The notes under the pieces are model-generated. The model saw only the letters and a list, made by a program, of their open reading frames with translations, was not told where the DNA came from and did no database searches. Made by a program: the position numbers and the translations under genes. From Auanema rhodensis (lineage: Eukaryota > Nematoda > Chromadorea > Rhabditida > Rhabditidae), in the NCBI GenBank assembly GCA_964057225.1, contig OZ059895.1, forward strand, positions 5,022,001-5,086,000: a stretch of 64,000 nt of DNA, read 5' to 3'. Positions 53,601-64,000 of the stretch are shown here, piece after piece (the stretch's first letter is position 1; every line of letters begins with the position of its first letter).

Positions 53601-56600
53601 TCGGAAGCGACGTTCCTCTGTTTCAGAGCTTGACACAGGAGATTCAACAGTTTTCTTGGGACTATATGCAACTTGTGGGACGTTCTCGAGTGGAAGGTTT
53701 TCCAAGTCACGGTGTGGCTCAACATCATCTAAAGGTCCATCGTATTTGTCAGACACTGGATAGGCTGCAAGTTCGTTAGTCTTAGTCTTGCGAACTCCTG
53801 GCTTCAAGAATCCGAATCTCTTGCTTGAAGATTCACGAGTCTTACTGGTAGTCTTTTCAGGAGTAGATTCGGTTTCGTCAGGAACAATACGTGCAATGAG
53901 TCTAACTTCAGACTTCTCTTCGGTATCAGCAGAAGTAGAAGGTCCGGATTTCAGGTGTAAGATGGCCTTTTTCTTGCTGTCGGATGGAGCAGCAGCTGGC
54001 TTACTCTTTAGCCAAGACTGACCATGATGGTAGACATTGGTATGGTCTTTGAGTGGAGTAGAGTCCAAGTCACATTCCCTGTTAGTCTCTTCAAGAGGTC
54101 CGTCATAAGATGTTGAAGCAAATCCGTAAGATTCGGGTTGGACATGCTCTTTTTCGACAACGTCTTCATCACCGTCATGGCGAATTCGGGTAATGAATCG
54201 GAAGCGACGTTCCTCTGTTTCAGAGCTTGACACAGGAGATTCAACAGTTTTCTTGGGACTATATGCAACTTGTGGGACGTTCTCGAGTGGAAGGTTTTCC
54301 AAGTCACGGTGTGGCTCAACATCATCTAAAGGTCCATCGTATTTGTCAGACACTGGATAGGCTGCAAGTTCGTTAGTCTTAGTCTTGCGAACTCCTGGCT
54401 TCAAGAATCCGAATCTCTTGCTTGAAGATTCACGAGTCTTACTGGTAGTCTTTTCAGGAGTAGATTCGGTTTCGTCAGGAACAATACGTGCAATGAGTCG
54501 AACTTCAGACTTCTCTTCGGTATCAGCAGAAGTAGAAGGTCCGGATTTCAGGTGTAAGATGGCCTTTTTCTTGCTGTCGGATGGAGCAGCAGCTGGCTTA
54601 CTCTTTAGCCAAGACTGACCATGATGGTAGACATTGGTATGGTCTTTGAGTGGAGTAGAGTCCAAGTCACATTCCCTGTTAGTCTCTTCAAGAGGTCCGT
54701 CATAAGATGTTGAAGCAAATCCGTAAGATTCGGGTTGGACATGCTCTTTTTCGACAACGTCTTCATCACCGTCATGGCGAATTCGGGTAATGAATCGGAA
54801 GCGACGTTCCTCTGTTTCAGAGCATGACACAGGAGATTCAACAGTTTTCTTGGGACTATATGCAACTTGTGGAACGTTCTCGAGTGGAAGGTTTTCCAAG
54901 TCACGGTGTGGCTCAACATCATCTAAAGGTCCATCGTATTTGTCAGACACTGGATAGGCTGCAAGTTCGTTAGTCTTAGTCTTGCGAACTCCTGGCTTCA
55001 AGAATCCGAATCTCTTGCTTGAAGATTCACGAGTCTTACTGGTAGTCTTTTCAGGAGTAGATTCGGTTTCGTCAGGAACAATACGTGCAATGAGTCTAAC
55101 TTCAGACTTCTCTTCGGTGTCAGCAGAAGTAGAAGGTCCGGATTTCAGGTGTAAGATGGCCTTTTTCTTGCTGTCGGATGGAGCAGCAGCTGGCTTACTC
55201 TTTAGCCAAGACTGACCATGATGGTAGACATTGGTATGGTCTTTGAGTGGAGTAGAGTCCAAGTCACATTCCCTGTTAGTCTCTTCAAGAGGTCCGTCAT
55301 AAGATGTTGAAGCAAATCCGTAAGATTCGGGTTGGACATGCTCTTTTTCGACAACGTCTTCATCACCGTCATGGCGAATTCGGGTAATGAATCGGAAGCG
55401 ACGTTCCTCTGTTTCAGAGCTTGACACAGGAGATTCAACAGTTTTCTTGGGACTATATGCAACTTGTGGAACGTTCTCGAGTGGAAGGTTTTCCAAGTCA
55501 CGGTGTGGCTCAACATCATCTAAAGGTCCATCGTATTTGTCAGACACTGGATAGGCTGCAAGTTCGTTAGTCTTAGTCTTGCGAACTCCTGGCTTCAAGA
55601 ATCCGAATCTCTTGCTTGAAGATTCACGAGTCTTACTGGTAGTCTTTTCAGGAGTAGATTCGGTTTCGTCAGGAACAATACGTGCAATGAGTCTAACTTC
55701 AGACTTCTCTTCGGTATCAGCAGAAGTAGAAGGTCCGGATTTCAGGTGTAAGATGGCCTTTTTCTTGCTGTCGGATGGAGCAGCAGCTGGCTTACTCTTT
55801 AGCCAAGACTGACCATGATGGTAGACATTGGTATGGTCTTTGAGTGGAGTAGAGTCCAAGTCACATTCCCTGTTAGTCTCTTCAAGAGGTCCGTCATAAG
55901 ATGTTGAAGCAAATCCGTAAGATTCGGGTTGGACATGCTCTTTTTCGACAACGTCTTCATCACCGTCATGGCGAATTCGGGTAATGAATCGGAAGCGACG
56001 TTCCTCTGTTTCAGAGCTTGACACAGGAGATTCAACAGTTTTCTTGGGACTATATGCAACTTGTGGAACGTTCTCGAGTGGAAGGTTTTCCAAGTCACGG
56101 TGTGGCTCAACATCATCTAAAGGTCCATCATATTTGTCAGACACTGGATAGGCTGCAAGTTCGTTAGTCTTAGTCTTGCGAGCTCCTGGCTTCAAGAATC
56201 CGAATCTCTTGCTTGAAGATTCACGAGTCTTACTGGTAGTCTTTTCAGGAGTAGATTCGGTTTCGTCAGGAACAATACGTGCAATGAGTCTAACTTCAGA
56301 CTTCTCTTCGGTATCAGCAGAAGTAGAAGGTCCGGATTTCAGGTGTAAGATGGCCTTTTTCTTGCTGTCGGATGGAGCAGCAGCTGGCTTACTCTTTAGC
56401 CAAGACTGACCATGATGGTAGACATTGGTATGGTCTTTGAGTGGAGTAGAGTCCAAGTCACATTCCCTGTTAGTCTCTTCAAGAGGTCCGTCATAAGATG
56501 TTGAAGCAAATCCGTAAGATTCGGGTTGGACATGCTCTTTTTCGACAACGTCTTCATCACCGTCATGGCGAATTCGGGTAATGAATCGGAAGCGACGTTC

Positions 56601-59600
56601 CTCTGTTTCAGAGCTTGACACAGGAGATTCAACAGTTTTCTTGGGACTATATGCAACTTGTGGAACGTTCTCGAGTGGAAGGTTTTCCAAGTCACGGTGT
56701 GGCTCAACATCATCTAAAGGTCCATCATATTTGTCAGACACTGGATAGGCTGCAAGTTCGTTAGTCTTAGTCTTGCGAGCTCCTGGCTTCAAGAATCCGA
56801 ATCTCTTACTCGAAGATTCACGAGTCTTACTGGTAGTCTTTTCAGGAGTAGATTCGGTTTCGTCAGGAACAATACGTGCAATGAGTCTAACTTCAGACTT
56901 CTCTTCGGTGTCAGCAGAAGTAGAAGGTCCGGATTTCAGGTGTAAGATGGCCTTTTTCTTGCTGTCGGATGGAGCAGCAGCTGGCTTACTCTTTAGCCAA
57001 GACTGACCATGATGGTAGACATTGGTATGGTCTTTGAGTGGAGTAGAGTCCAAGTCACATTCCCTGTTAGTCTCTTCAAGAGGTCCGTCATAAGATGTTG
57101 AAGCAAATCCGTAAGATTCGGGTTGGACATGCTCTTTTTCGACAACGTCTTCATCACCGTCATGGCGAATTCGGGTAATGAATCGGAAGCGACGTTCCTC
57201 TGTTTCAGAGCTTGACACAGGAGATTCAACAGTTTTCTTGGGACTATATGCAACTTGTGGAACGTTCTCGAGTGGAAGGTTCTCCAAGTCACGGTGTGGC
57301 TCAACATCATCTAAAGGTCCATCATATTTGTCAGACACTGGATAGGCTGCAAGTTCGTTAGTCTTAGTCTTGCGAGCTCCTGGCTTCAAGAATCCGAATC
57401 TCTTGCTTGAAGATTCACGAGTCTTACTGGTAGTCTTTTCAGGAGTAGATTCGGTTTCGTCAGGAACAATACGTGCAATGAGTCTAACTTCAGACTTCTC
57501 TTCGGTATCAGCAGAAGTAGAAGGTCCGGATTTCAGGTGTAAGATGGCCTTTTTCTTGCTGTCGGATGGAGCAGCAGCTGGCTTACTCTTTAGCCAAGAC
57601 TGACCATGATGGTAGACATTGGTATGGTCTTTGAGTGGAGTAGAGTCCAAGTCACATTCCCTGTTAGTCTCTTCAAGAGGTCCGTCATAAGATGTTGAAG
57701 CAAATCCGTAAGATTCGGGTTGGACATGCTCTTTTTCGACAACGTCTTCATCACCGTCATGGCGAATTCGGGTAATGAATCGGAAGCGACGTTCCTCTGT
57801 TTCAGAGCTTGACACAGGAGATTCAACAGTTTTCTTGGGACTATATGCAACTTGTGGAACGTTCTCGAGTGGAAGGTTTTCCAAGTCACGGTGTGGCTCA
57901 ACATCATCTAAAGGTCCATCGTATTTGTCAGACACTGGATAGGCTGCAAGTTCGTTAGTCTTAGTCTTGCGAACTCCTGGCTTCAAGAATCCGAATCTCT
58001 TGCTTGAAGATTCACGAGTCTTACTGGTAGTCTTTTCAGGAGTAGATTCGGTTTCGTCAGGAACAATACGTGCAATGAGTCTAACTTCAGACTTCTCTTC
58101 GGTATCAGCAGAAGTAGAAGGTCCGGATTTCAGGTGTAAGATGGCCTTTTTCTTGCTGTCGGATGGAGCAGCAGCTGGCTTACTCTTTAGCCAAGACTGA
58201 CCATGATGGTAGACATTGGTATGGTCTTTGAGTGGAGTAGAGTCCAAGTCACATTCCCTGTTAGTCTCTTCAAGAGGTCCGTCATAAGATGTTGAAGCAA
58301 ATCCGTAAGATTCGGGTTGGACATGCTCTTTTTCGACAACGTCTTCATCACCGTCATGGCGAATTCGGGTAATGAATCGGAAGCGACGTTCCTCTGTTTC
58401 AGAGCTTGACACAGGAGATTCAACAGTTTTCTTGGGACTATATGCAACTTGTGGAACGTTCTCGAGTGGAAGGTTTTCCAAGTCACGGTGTGGCTCAACA
58501 TCATCTAAAGGTCCATCATATTTGTCAGACACTGGATAGGCTGCAAGTTCGTTAGTCTTAGTCTTGCGAGCTCCTGGCTTCAAGAATCCGAATCTCTTAC
58601 TCGAAGATTCACGAGTCTTACTGGTAGTCTTTTCAGGAGTAGATTCGGTTTCGTCAGGAACAATACGTGCAATGAGTCTAACTTCAGACTTCTCTTCGGT
58701 GTCAGCAGAAGTAGAAGGTCCGGATTTCAGGTGTAAGATGGCCTTTTTCTTGCTGTCGGATGGAGCAGCAGCTGGCTTACTCTTTAGCCAAGACTGACCA
58801 TGATGGTAGACATTGGTATGGTCTTTGAGTGGAGTAGAGTCCAAGTCACATTCCCTGTTAGTCTCTTCAAGAGGTCCGTCATAAGATGTTGAAGCAAATC
58901 CGTAAGATTCGGGTTGGACATGCTCTTTTTCGACAACGTCTTCATCACCGTCATGGCGAATTCGGGTAATGAATCGGAAGCGACGTTCCTCTGTTTCAGA
59001 GCTTGACACAGGAGATTCAACAGTTTTCTTGGGACTATATGCAACTTGTGGAACGTTCTCGAGTGGAAGGTTCTCCAAGTCACGGTGTGGCTCAACATCA
59101 TCTAAAGGTCCATCATATTTGTCAGACACTGGATAGGCTGCAAGTTCGTTAGTCTTAGTCTTGCGAACTCCTGGCTTCAAGAATCCGAATCTCTTGCTTG
59201 AAGATTCACGAGTCTTACTGGTAGTCTTTTCAGGAGTAGATTCGGTTTCGTCAGGAACAATACGTGCAATGAGTCTAACTTCAGACTTCTCTTCGGTATC
59301 AGCAGAAGTAGAAGGTCCGGATTTCAGGTGTAAGATGGCCTTTTTCTTGCTGTCGGATGGAGCAGCAGCTGGCTTACTCTTTAGCCAAGACTGACCATGA
59401 TGGTAGACATTGGTATGGTCTTTGAGTGGAGTAGAGTCCAAGTCACATTCCCTGTTAGTCTCTTCAAGAGGTCCGTCATAAGATGTTGAAGCAAATCCGT
59501 AAGATTCGGGTTGGACATGCTCTTTTTCGACAACGTCTTCATCACCGTCATGGCGAATTCGGGTAATGAATCGGAAGCGACGTTCCTCTGTTTCAGAGCT

Positions 59601-62079
59601 TGACACAGGAGATTCAACAGTTTTCTTGGGACTATATGCAACTTGTGGAGCGTTCTCGAGTGGAAGGTTCTCCAAGTCACGGTGTGGCTCAACATCATCT
59701 AAAGGTCCATCGTATTTGTCAGACACTGGATACTTTTTGGTTTTCCGAGATGTAAAAAGGGAACGAATGTTATGTGTTTCTCTTGTTCTTTCATTATGGT
59801 GGGAAGAAATATCATTACTATGAGAGATAGATGCTGAAGGATCAGTCCAATAAATAGTGGAGTATTCGTTGATATTTTTGCTCTGGATGTCTTGCGATTT
59901 TTCCAATCGTTGAAGAGGAATATGTGTGTATGAAGGAAAGTTATAATATTTTACATCTGGCGGTGAGTCATCACTATATCCTGGGTGTATTATCCTACTG
60001 ATTCTAAATTGTTCTCTCTGTCCAGAGTGTGTTACATCAACAAAGTAACGAATGGGATGAGGTTCAAGATCTCCGATAAGGTCAAGTTGATTCGGCCGGT
60101 TGGATCCATTTCGGGGAGAATAGGGTAATATTGGAACGGTTGGCGATTGTAAAGAGTGTGAGTAGTACCCATGATGATAAAGTTGAACAGATTCGGCTAT
60201 TGGTAACTGTGGCAAGTCTTCTTCGAATTTTGTAGGGGAGAGAGGAATGAGGGGATCAGCTGGCTCATGAAATGACAGTAAGCGTACTGGTTGTCCGTTA
60301 TCGCGCCCAAACAAATTGCGTCTCACATTCGGCTGCGTTTTTTTTACTCGCAGAACAACTCTATTTGGAGAAATCGCTCCAGTTGATTGAGGCGAGCGAA
60401 GCGATGTTTCAGATATATAATAAGCAGCCGACGTGGGAGATTCAATAGGCGTGTAGACAAGCTCGTCGTCATCAGAATTTAGCTCGTCACGTACCTTATC
60501 TTTTGTTGCTGCCTCCGGAGTTGGTGATACTTCGTACGAGGTAACTGGTGAAGATAAAGGCTATAATGAATTTCATTTCTTCAAGTTATGTTCTTATGAA
60601 CTTACATTTTGTGAGCCTAATTCTCTATCGTTATACCCAAGAACATCGACAGTTTCATTGTTTTTGGCTACTGCAAAAAAAATATATATAGAACAAGAGT
60701 CGATGAGCAAACCATTGTCGCATGATTGGGTAAGTCTAGCACTACTAGATCGTTGTACTGTAGCAGAAGCTGGTCGGTCAAACATATGAGATGCCATTTT
60801 AGTTTGGAACTGTGTTCTTCCATTATATCTAAACCGAGCGGATCCCCAACGGAATAGACCAGCTTTTCGTTTGTCTTCTGGTTGAATTAATCTGAAAAGA
60901 ATAATGAAAAAATATACAACTTCAGTTAAACCTAAAGAATGTGTGATGCTCAACTCCACATTTATAAATACGCTTAGCATAAGTGTAATCAGCCACTTTA
61001 TATACCAATGTAGTTGACTTCTTATCGAGCTTAACTTATTATATAAAATGTATACTTAATTAATAATACTACCTCTCCCGGATTAAGTTTGATAGCAAAT
61101 GTATTTTTACGATAGCTTATCTTGTTAATATTTTGCCATAAAAAGCGGTGAAGACGTATAGTTTCTTTATAAATATTAATACCAGTAGCACATATGCCAA
61201 TTGAAACTGGGTTACTGCTTTTATCCTAGTAAAATTAAAATAAAACAAAATATAATAATAACGTACTTTAGCTTCATAAACGAAAACTCCGTACATACTT
61301 AGCTGTTTGCAGGTATCTAGATATTTCATCTCAGCTTCAGCTGGGGTAAGTCCTCTTAAAAAATATTTTTTATTTGATTTGTAATAGGCACTCACTTGTG
61401 TTCCTTATGTGCATCTTTGATTTTATCACTCAAATCATTATTTTTAGGTTCTAATACAGCTGATCTCAAGTATTGTTCATATTCAACAGAAGAATTGGCA
61501 TCGCCGAATTCAGCTTGCGCTACGAGAGAACCCAGAAGAACATGTGTTGGAATAGTAGCTGGTAACCTTAAAACTTTTGTTAGTATGCATGTCTTCATAT
61601 AAAGTTTTACCTCCCGCTATAAATATCGTTCCTAAGTTGCAAGAATAGATTGCTTCTAGCATGATCATCATTTAAAGTGGAAGGAGTGGTCGGATAGAAT
61701 TTGACCTCAAATGAGAACACCCATGGTAGGCCTAAAACACAACCATTCTTTAGTTAATAGATATTCTAATCACCTTTAAGTTGTCGAAGTATCTTTTTAT
61801 CTGTGTACAGCCAATGTCGAACTCCTTCGGTATCATGATAAGCAAGAGAGAAGTAATCATGTTCTTCTATAGAAACTTCTGTGCTTACCATAGTGAAAAG
61901 AGTATCTCCTTTCGAACCACGCTGAAAGTAAAAAATTAGATTTTTTTTTTCAGTCCTCTTACTGGAAGTAGGAAATCTTTAACAGTGCCATCAAGCATAT
62001 GAACTTTTGCTGCTTGCATTTTTGGGTCTTGAATTTTAGGCTGTGCGGCCTCTCCTCCGGGGTCTCCGTCCTTACCCAT
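38614..62079 (-). CDS. frm-1: Giant protein 4.1 (FERM) homologue containing a 30-copy 199-residue repeat
   Basis: Protein 4.1 links membrane proteins to the spectrin-actin skeleton. The ATG at 62079 (after TTTTCAG) opens the FERM domain: VHMLDGTVKDFLLP, EHDYFSLAYHDTEGVRHW, PWVFSFEVKFYP, LLGSLVAQAEFGD, LTPAEAEMKYLDTCKQLSMYG, INRF-like RLHRFLWQNINKISYRK and CGVEHHTFFRL. The FERM-adjacent segment RWGSARFRYNGRTQFQTK-ASHMFDRPAS matches protein 4.1 closely. One giant exon (41412-60560) follows, then linker exons (SSDSSSSEDEQK near 40.7 kb). The protein 4.1 C-terminal domain (38.6-39.35 kb) has TRTLTYEDNADRDQ, IETITYKTEKDGIIETHVE and AIDYDAELSQAIQDATKMNP-DM. Family members are usually 600-1,500 residues; this model is about 7,000. 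The exons examined around the giant exon are phase 0. Orthology to C. elegans frm-1 is likely but inferred. Confidence 0.9.
41540..41695 (-). other. C-terminal-domain-like segment after the array
   Basis: The giant exon's tail contains VSSEKVVAECGNRVSHHSF followed by WIEVRVERRVEIQ. This parallels the genuine C-terminal domain (VSSKTVTCGNRTIETITY, then IETHVEHRVTIHSD at about 38.8-38.9 kb). The helix that ends the true domain (SQAIQDATK) is not seen here. It may be a partial duplicate; I rate the similarity moderate. Confidence 0.5.
41760..59732 (-). repeat. Tandem array of 30 near-identical 597-base coding units plus a partial unit
   Basis: Counted from the Tyr of YPVSDKYDGPLDD at 59732 to the same Tyr at 41831, the span is 17,901 bases: 29 units of 597 and one of 588. 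The short unit is the last one; it lacks three codons, so its end reads PGVKTNELAA where other units have PGVRKTKTNELAA. A truncated 31st unit (YPVSDKYDGPLDDFAPHRD) runs to about 41760 before the sequence diverges. Only scattered substitutions separate units: Val/Ala in PG(V/A)RK, Ser/Val/Cys before SETEERR, single changes Glu/Lys, Arg/Gln, Val/Ala, and silent sites. The unit length is a multiple of three, so expansion preserves the frame. The array looks clearly GC-richer than the surrounding introns. Confidence 0.97.
59900..60230 (-). repeat. Degenerate copy of the repeat unit upstream of the array
   Basis: The segment LPIAESVQLYHHGYYSHS parallels STPLKDHTNVYHHGQSWLKS of the array unit. About 30 residues on, QFRISRIIHPGYSDDSP parallels VRLIARIVPDETESTP. 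The order and spacing of the motifs agree, but identity is low. This looks like an old unit that escaped homogenisation and hints at how the array arose. Confidence 0.65.
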
Positions 62080-63590
62080 CTGCTCTGAAAATAGAAAATG
62101 AGTACCATGAAAAAATTAATGCAACCAGTCGATTATTGAACAGAAAATGCGAAAAGATTACGCGAAACAATTTCTCACTTTACACTGGAATTTTTTCGCC
62201 TGGAGAAATAAAAAGCTTGGGAAACAAATCAATAATTAAATGACCTATGGCAAATAAACAAGTAGTGATACTCTACAGAGAAAAAGAATAGATATGGTTT
62301 ATGTCGTTATCACAAAATATTATGCTGGAAATAAAAATAAGCGGAAAAGGGTTTGGGACCAAATATACGAAAAAAGTTAGAAAAGGAAAACCAACATATA
62401 AGAATGAAACTGTTTAGGAAGTTTCAACAATACTAAGAGAAAATAACTAGGACAATAAAATATCAAAAGAGAAGTATGCCTGCATCAGAATGGTGTTGCA
62501 AAAGACGCTAACAAATCAGAATGCTTTTAATTATGTAATGGGGCAAACATATTTCTATTAGAAACCGGTTGAACTTATAAATTATATTTCTAATGATGCT
62601 TATATTTCTACTAGTCGTTGGTTCAAACAACTTCAAAATTAGTTTAACAGTTCGAATTAAGAAAAATTAGAATCAATAAAATCCTAGAAAACATGAGGAA
62701 TTTACAGCAGGCTGCGCAAATTGGAGCCAGACGCAAGCAAGATAGAATATATAAAAGAGAAGATCAATACTGCGACGGCGCATGGATGGGAGAGGAAATT
62801 GAACATTTTCTTTCACAACAAGAGCAAGGGTTAAATATAAGCATAAACATGCAAAATACAATTCAAAAACAAAAAGTTGAAAAAAACAAGAGGTTCGAAT
62901 TGGAAATTGTCTGCATAGACGGCCTTGTTGAGGCAGAATGACTCAATTCTAGTTTTGAGTTCTTCCTGCCCGCCTACTCTATTATGTATGACTGCAACAG
63001 CGCTATGTGCGAACCAACAATGTATCGACTTTTCCATTCAATCTATTAAAACCATACGAGCTATATCAAACATAGGAAAAATTCAGAATATTGCGAAGTT
63101 TCACGAATCAAAATGAAACCGTTTCCTATACGATTGAATACCAAGGACGTTTCAATCGAAATGAGAATACAAAACATAGTGAGAGATAATTGAAGAACAG
63201 ATACAAACAGTTTTGAATGAATTACAAATTTTTCACATGTTTTCAGGCACTATTTAAATTTTCTATCCTGAAAACTTGCTTCAATGTGAAAATGAAGAAT
63301 TTATAAACTAACTAAATCGTGAAAAATAACCTAAACAATAAGAAAAAAACAATATTGACCACATTAGAATTCAAAGGAAAAAAGAGAAAACAATCAATAA
63401 ACTATACAGAACCAATATTGTAAACAAGAAAGAAAGCTTATGAAGAAAATTTGAATTTCGACATCTTTTTTGAATATTAGACAGTTTTAAAAAGTTAAAG
63501 GGTTGTTTTCATCAGCGTTTCCTAATAGAGCGCAACTGTGACATATTTATTGTCCATTACATGAAAAATTGAGCATTGTGTTCTTAAGAG
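62080..63590. other. Divergent upstream region of protein 4.1 and COMMD4 genes
   Basis: About 1.5 kb. It contains open frames on both strands at 62690-63040 without recognisable domains. These may be chance frames or untranslated first exons of the protein 4.1 gene. AT-rich with no clear repeat. Confidence 0.4.
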
Positions 63591-64000
63591 ATGGTTTGTC
63601 ACTTTTTTTTTAAAATACCTTTTAAATGATTTAGAGATTCCGTTTTTTGGGCGGACTTGATTGCCCAGATTGGTTGCTTAGTCAGTTTGCAGATTATTCA
63701 AAATTGGTAATGATATATATTATTACCATCTATAAGTTTGTTTAGACATCAATCAAATTTAAAAATGTATGCATGTTAGCTGTAAAATTTCTGTTAGGAG
63801 AACAGGTTGTTGATGAAGATCTTGCGAAATATGTTAATGAAAGCTTAGGTACAATTTTTATAAAAAAAAATTTAATTCTATGGAATTTAGATGTAATTCA
63901 TTTGAAAAGATTTTTGGGTTCTTTAGCTTTTATAATGCGACGTGCCGTCAATTTTAATTGTGAAATTAATGATGTTGAAGCAGAATGTATACAATTAGGG
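63591..64000 (+). CDS. COMMD4: COMM domain-containing protein 4 (partial, runs off the window)
   Basis: COMMD proteins form the Commander complex, which recycles membrane proteins from endosomes. Exon 1 encodes only the start codon (ATG at 63591-63593, donor GTTTGT). Exon 2 (63635-63706) reads [18 protein letters not shown], matching the very conserved COMMD4 N terminus. Exon 3 (from 63746) gives [20 protein letters not shown], and exon 4 gives [19 protein letters not shown]. The in-frame TAG just before exon 2 rules out initiation further upstream in that exon, which supports the tiny first exon. The COMM domain itself lies beyond position 64000. Confidence 0.88.

Larger units (their letters stand above)
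41412..60560 (-). other. Giant 19,149-base exon of the protein 4.1 gene
   Basis: The acceptor CATTATAG lies just above 60560 and the donor AAG|GTGATTAG just below 41412. The length is exactly 6,383 codons with no stop. The preceding exon ends after a complete codon (GSQN), and the next exon begins with one (TKGKKDKG), so including or skipping this exon keeps the frame. From 5' to 3' (minus strand) it holds a Ser/Pro-rich lead (SPVTSYEVSPTPEA), a degenerate repeat unit, the 30-unit array, a partial unit, then a segment resembling the first half of the protein 4.1 C-terminal domain. It ends at SFLSRLGFK. Confidence 0.88.

Noticed and set aside
41832-59732. Possibility that the array is satellite DNA or an assembly artefact
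   Set aside because: The frame is open through every unit, the unit length is a multiple of three, substitutions are mostly silent or conservative, and the edge units differ. This fits a real coding array. The exact copy number could still be misassembled.
41832-59732. Possibility of a CRISPR-like or bacterial repeat structure
   Set aside because: Units are directly adjacent with no spacers, and the surrounding genes have introns and are nematode genes.
41881-59823. Dozens of 63-105-codon open frames on both strands repeating every 597 bases (for example plus-strand frames of 77 codons)
   Set aside because: They are other-frame readings of the same coding array and are copied with it. None has an independent start context or domain.
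62693-63037. Open frames on both strands upstream of the protein 4.1 gene
   Set aside because: No domain on either strand. Possibly untranslated first exons, but unsupported.

Overview
This window is nuclear DNA from a nematode. It holds two cuticle collagen genes with the usual leader, cleavage site and Gly-X-Y layout. It also holds a carboxypeptidase ending in an ShKT domain, a small receptor tyrosine kinase, a MATH-BTB protein and a secreted lipocalin. Introns are many and mostly about 45-60 bases long, and the DNA is AT-rich. I cannot name the species. All gene models below were built by eye by joining exons across GT-AG boundaries.

Layout. 1-3.8 kb: AT-rich, no gene found. 3.8-9.4 kb (+): secreted M14 carboxypeptidase with a mucin-like tail and ShKT domain. 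10.0-12.2 kb (-): fatty-acid-amide-hydrolase-type amidase. 12.9-14.6 kb (-): MATH-BTB protein. 14.8-17.4 kb (-): receptor tyrosine kinase. 17.7-18.6 kb (-): ATP synthase OSCP subunit. 19.3-19.6 kb (+): ribosomal protein S27. 19.7-22.4 kb (-): TMEM26-like membrane protein. 22.8-27.0 kb (-): SLC26-type anion transporter, with a tRNA-Glu and a small DNA transposon in its introns. 27.8-30.5 kb (+): nuclear receptor whose DNA-binding domain resembles thyroid hormone receptors, flanked by a perfect 179-base inverted repeat. 32.4-33.6 and 34.8-35.9 kb (+): two cuticle collagens. 36.2-37.5 kb (-): lipocalin. 38.6-62.1 kb (-): one giant gene of the protein 4.1 (FERM) family. 63.6 kb to the end (+): COMMD4, partial.

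The outstanding object is the protein 4.1 gene. A conventional FERM domain and FERM-adjacent segment (60.7-62.1 kb) and a conventional protein 4.1 C-terminal domain (38.6-39.4 kb) are separated by one exon of about 19.1 kb, open throughout. Thirty tandem copies of a 597-base (199-residue) unit fill most of that exon. The copies are almost identical. Each carries three (S/T)-P-x-K motifs and looks like a duplicated half-unit of about 100 residues. A degenerate unit lies upstream of the array and a partial unit ends it. The exon starts and ends in phase 0, so it can be skipped without breaking the frame. This suggests a short, ordinary protein 4.1 and a giant isoform of roughly 7,000 residues, by analogy with giant ankyrins.

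The genes do not form one pathway. Housekeeping genes (OSCP, RPS27, COMMD4, tRNA-Glu) are mixed with membrane, signalling and cuticle genes. Three divergent pairs share upstream regions: OSCP/RPS27, SLC26/nuclear receptor and protein 4.1/COMMD4. I saw no bacterial features, CRISPR arrays or viral genes.
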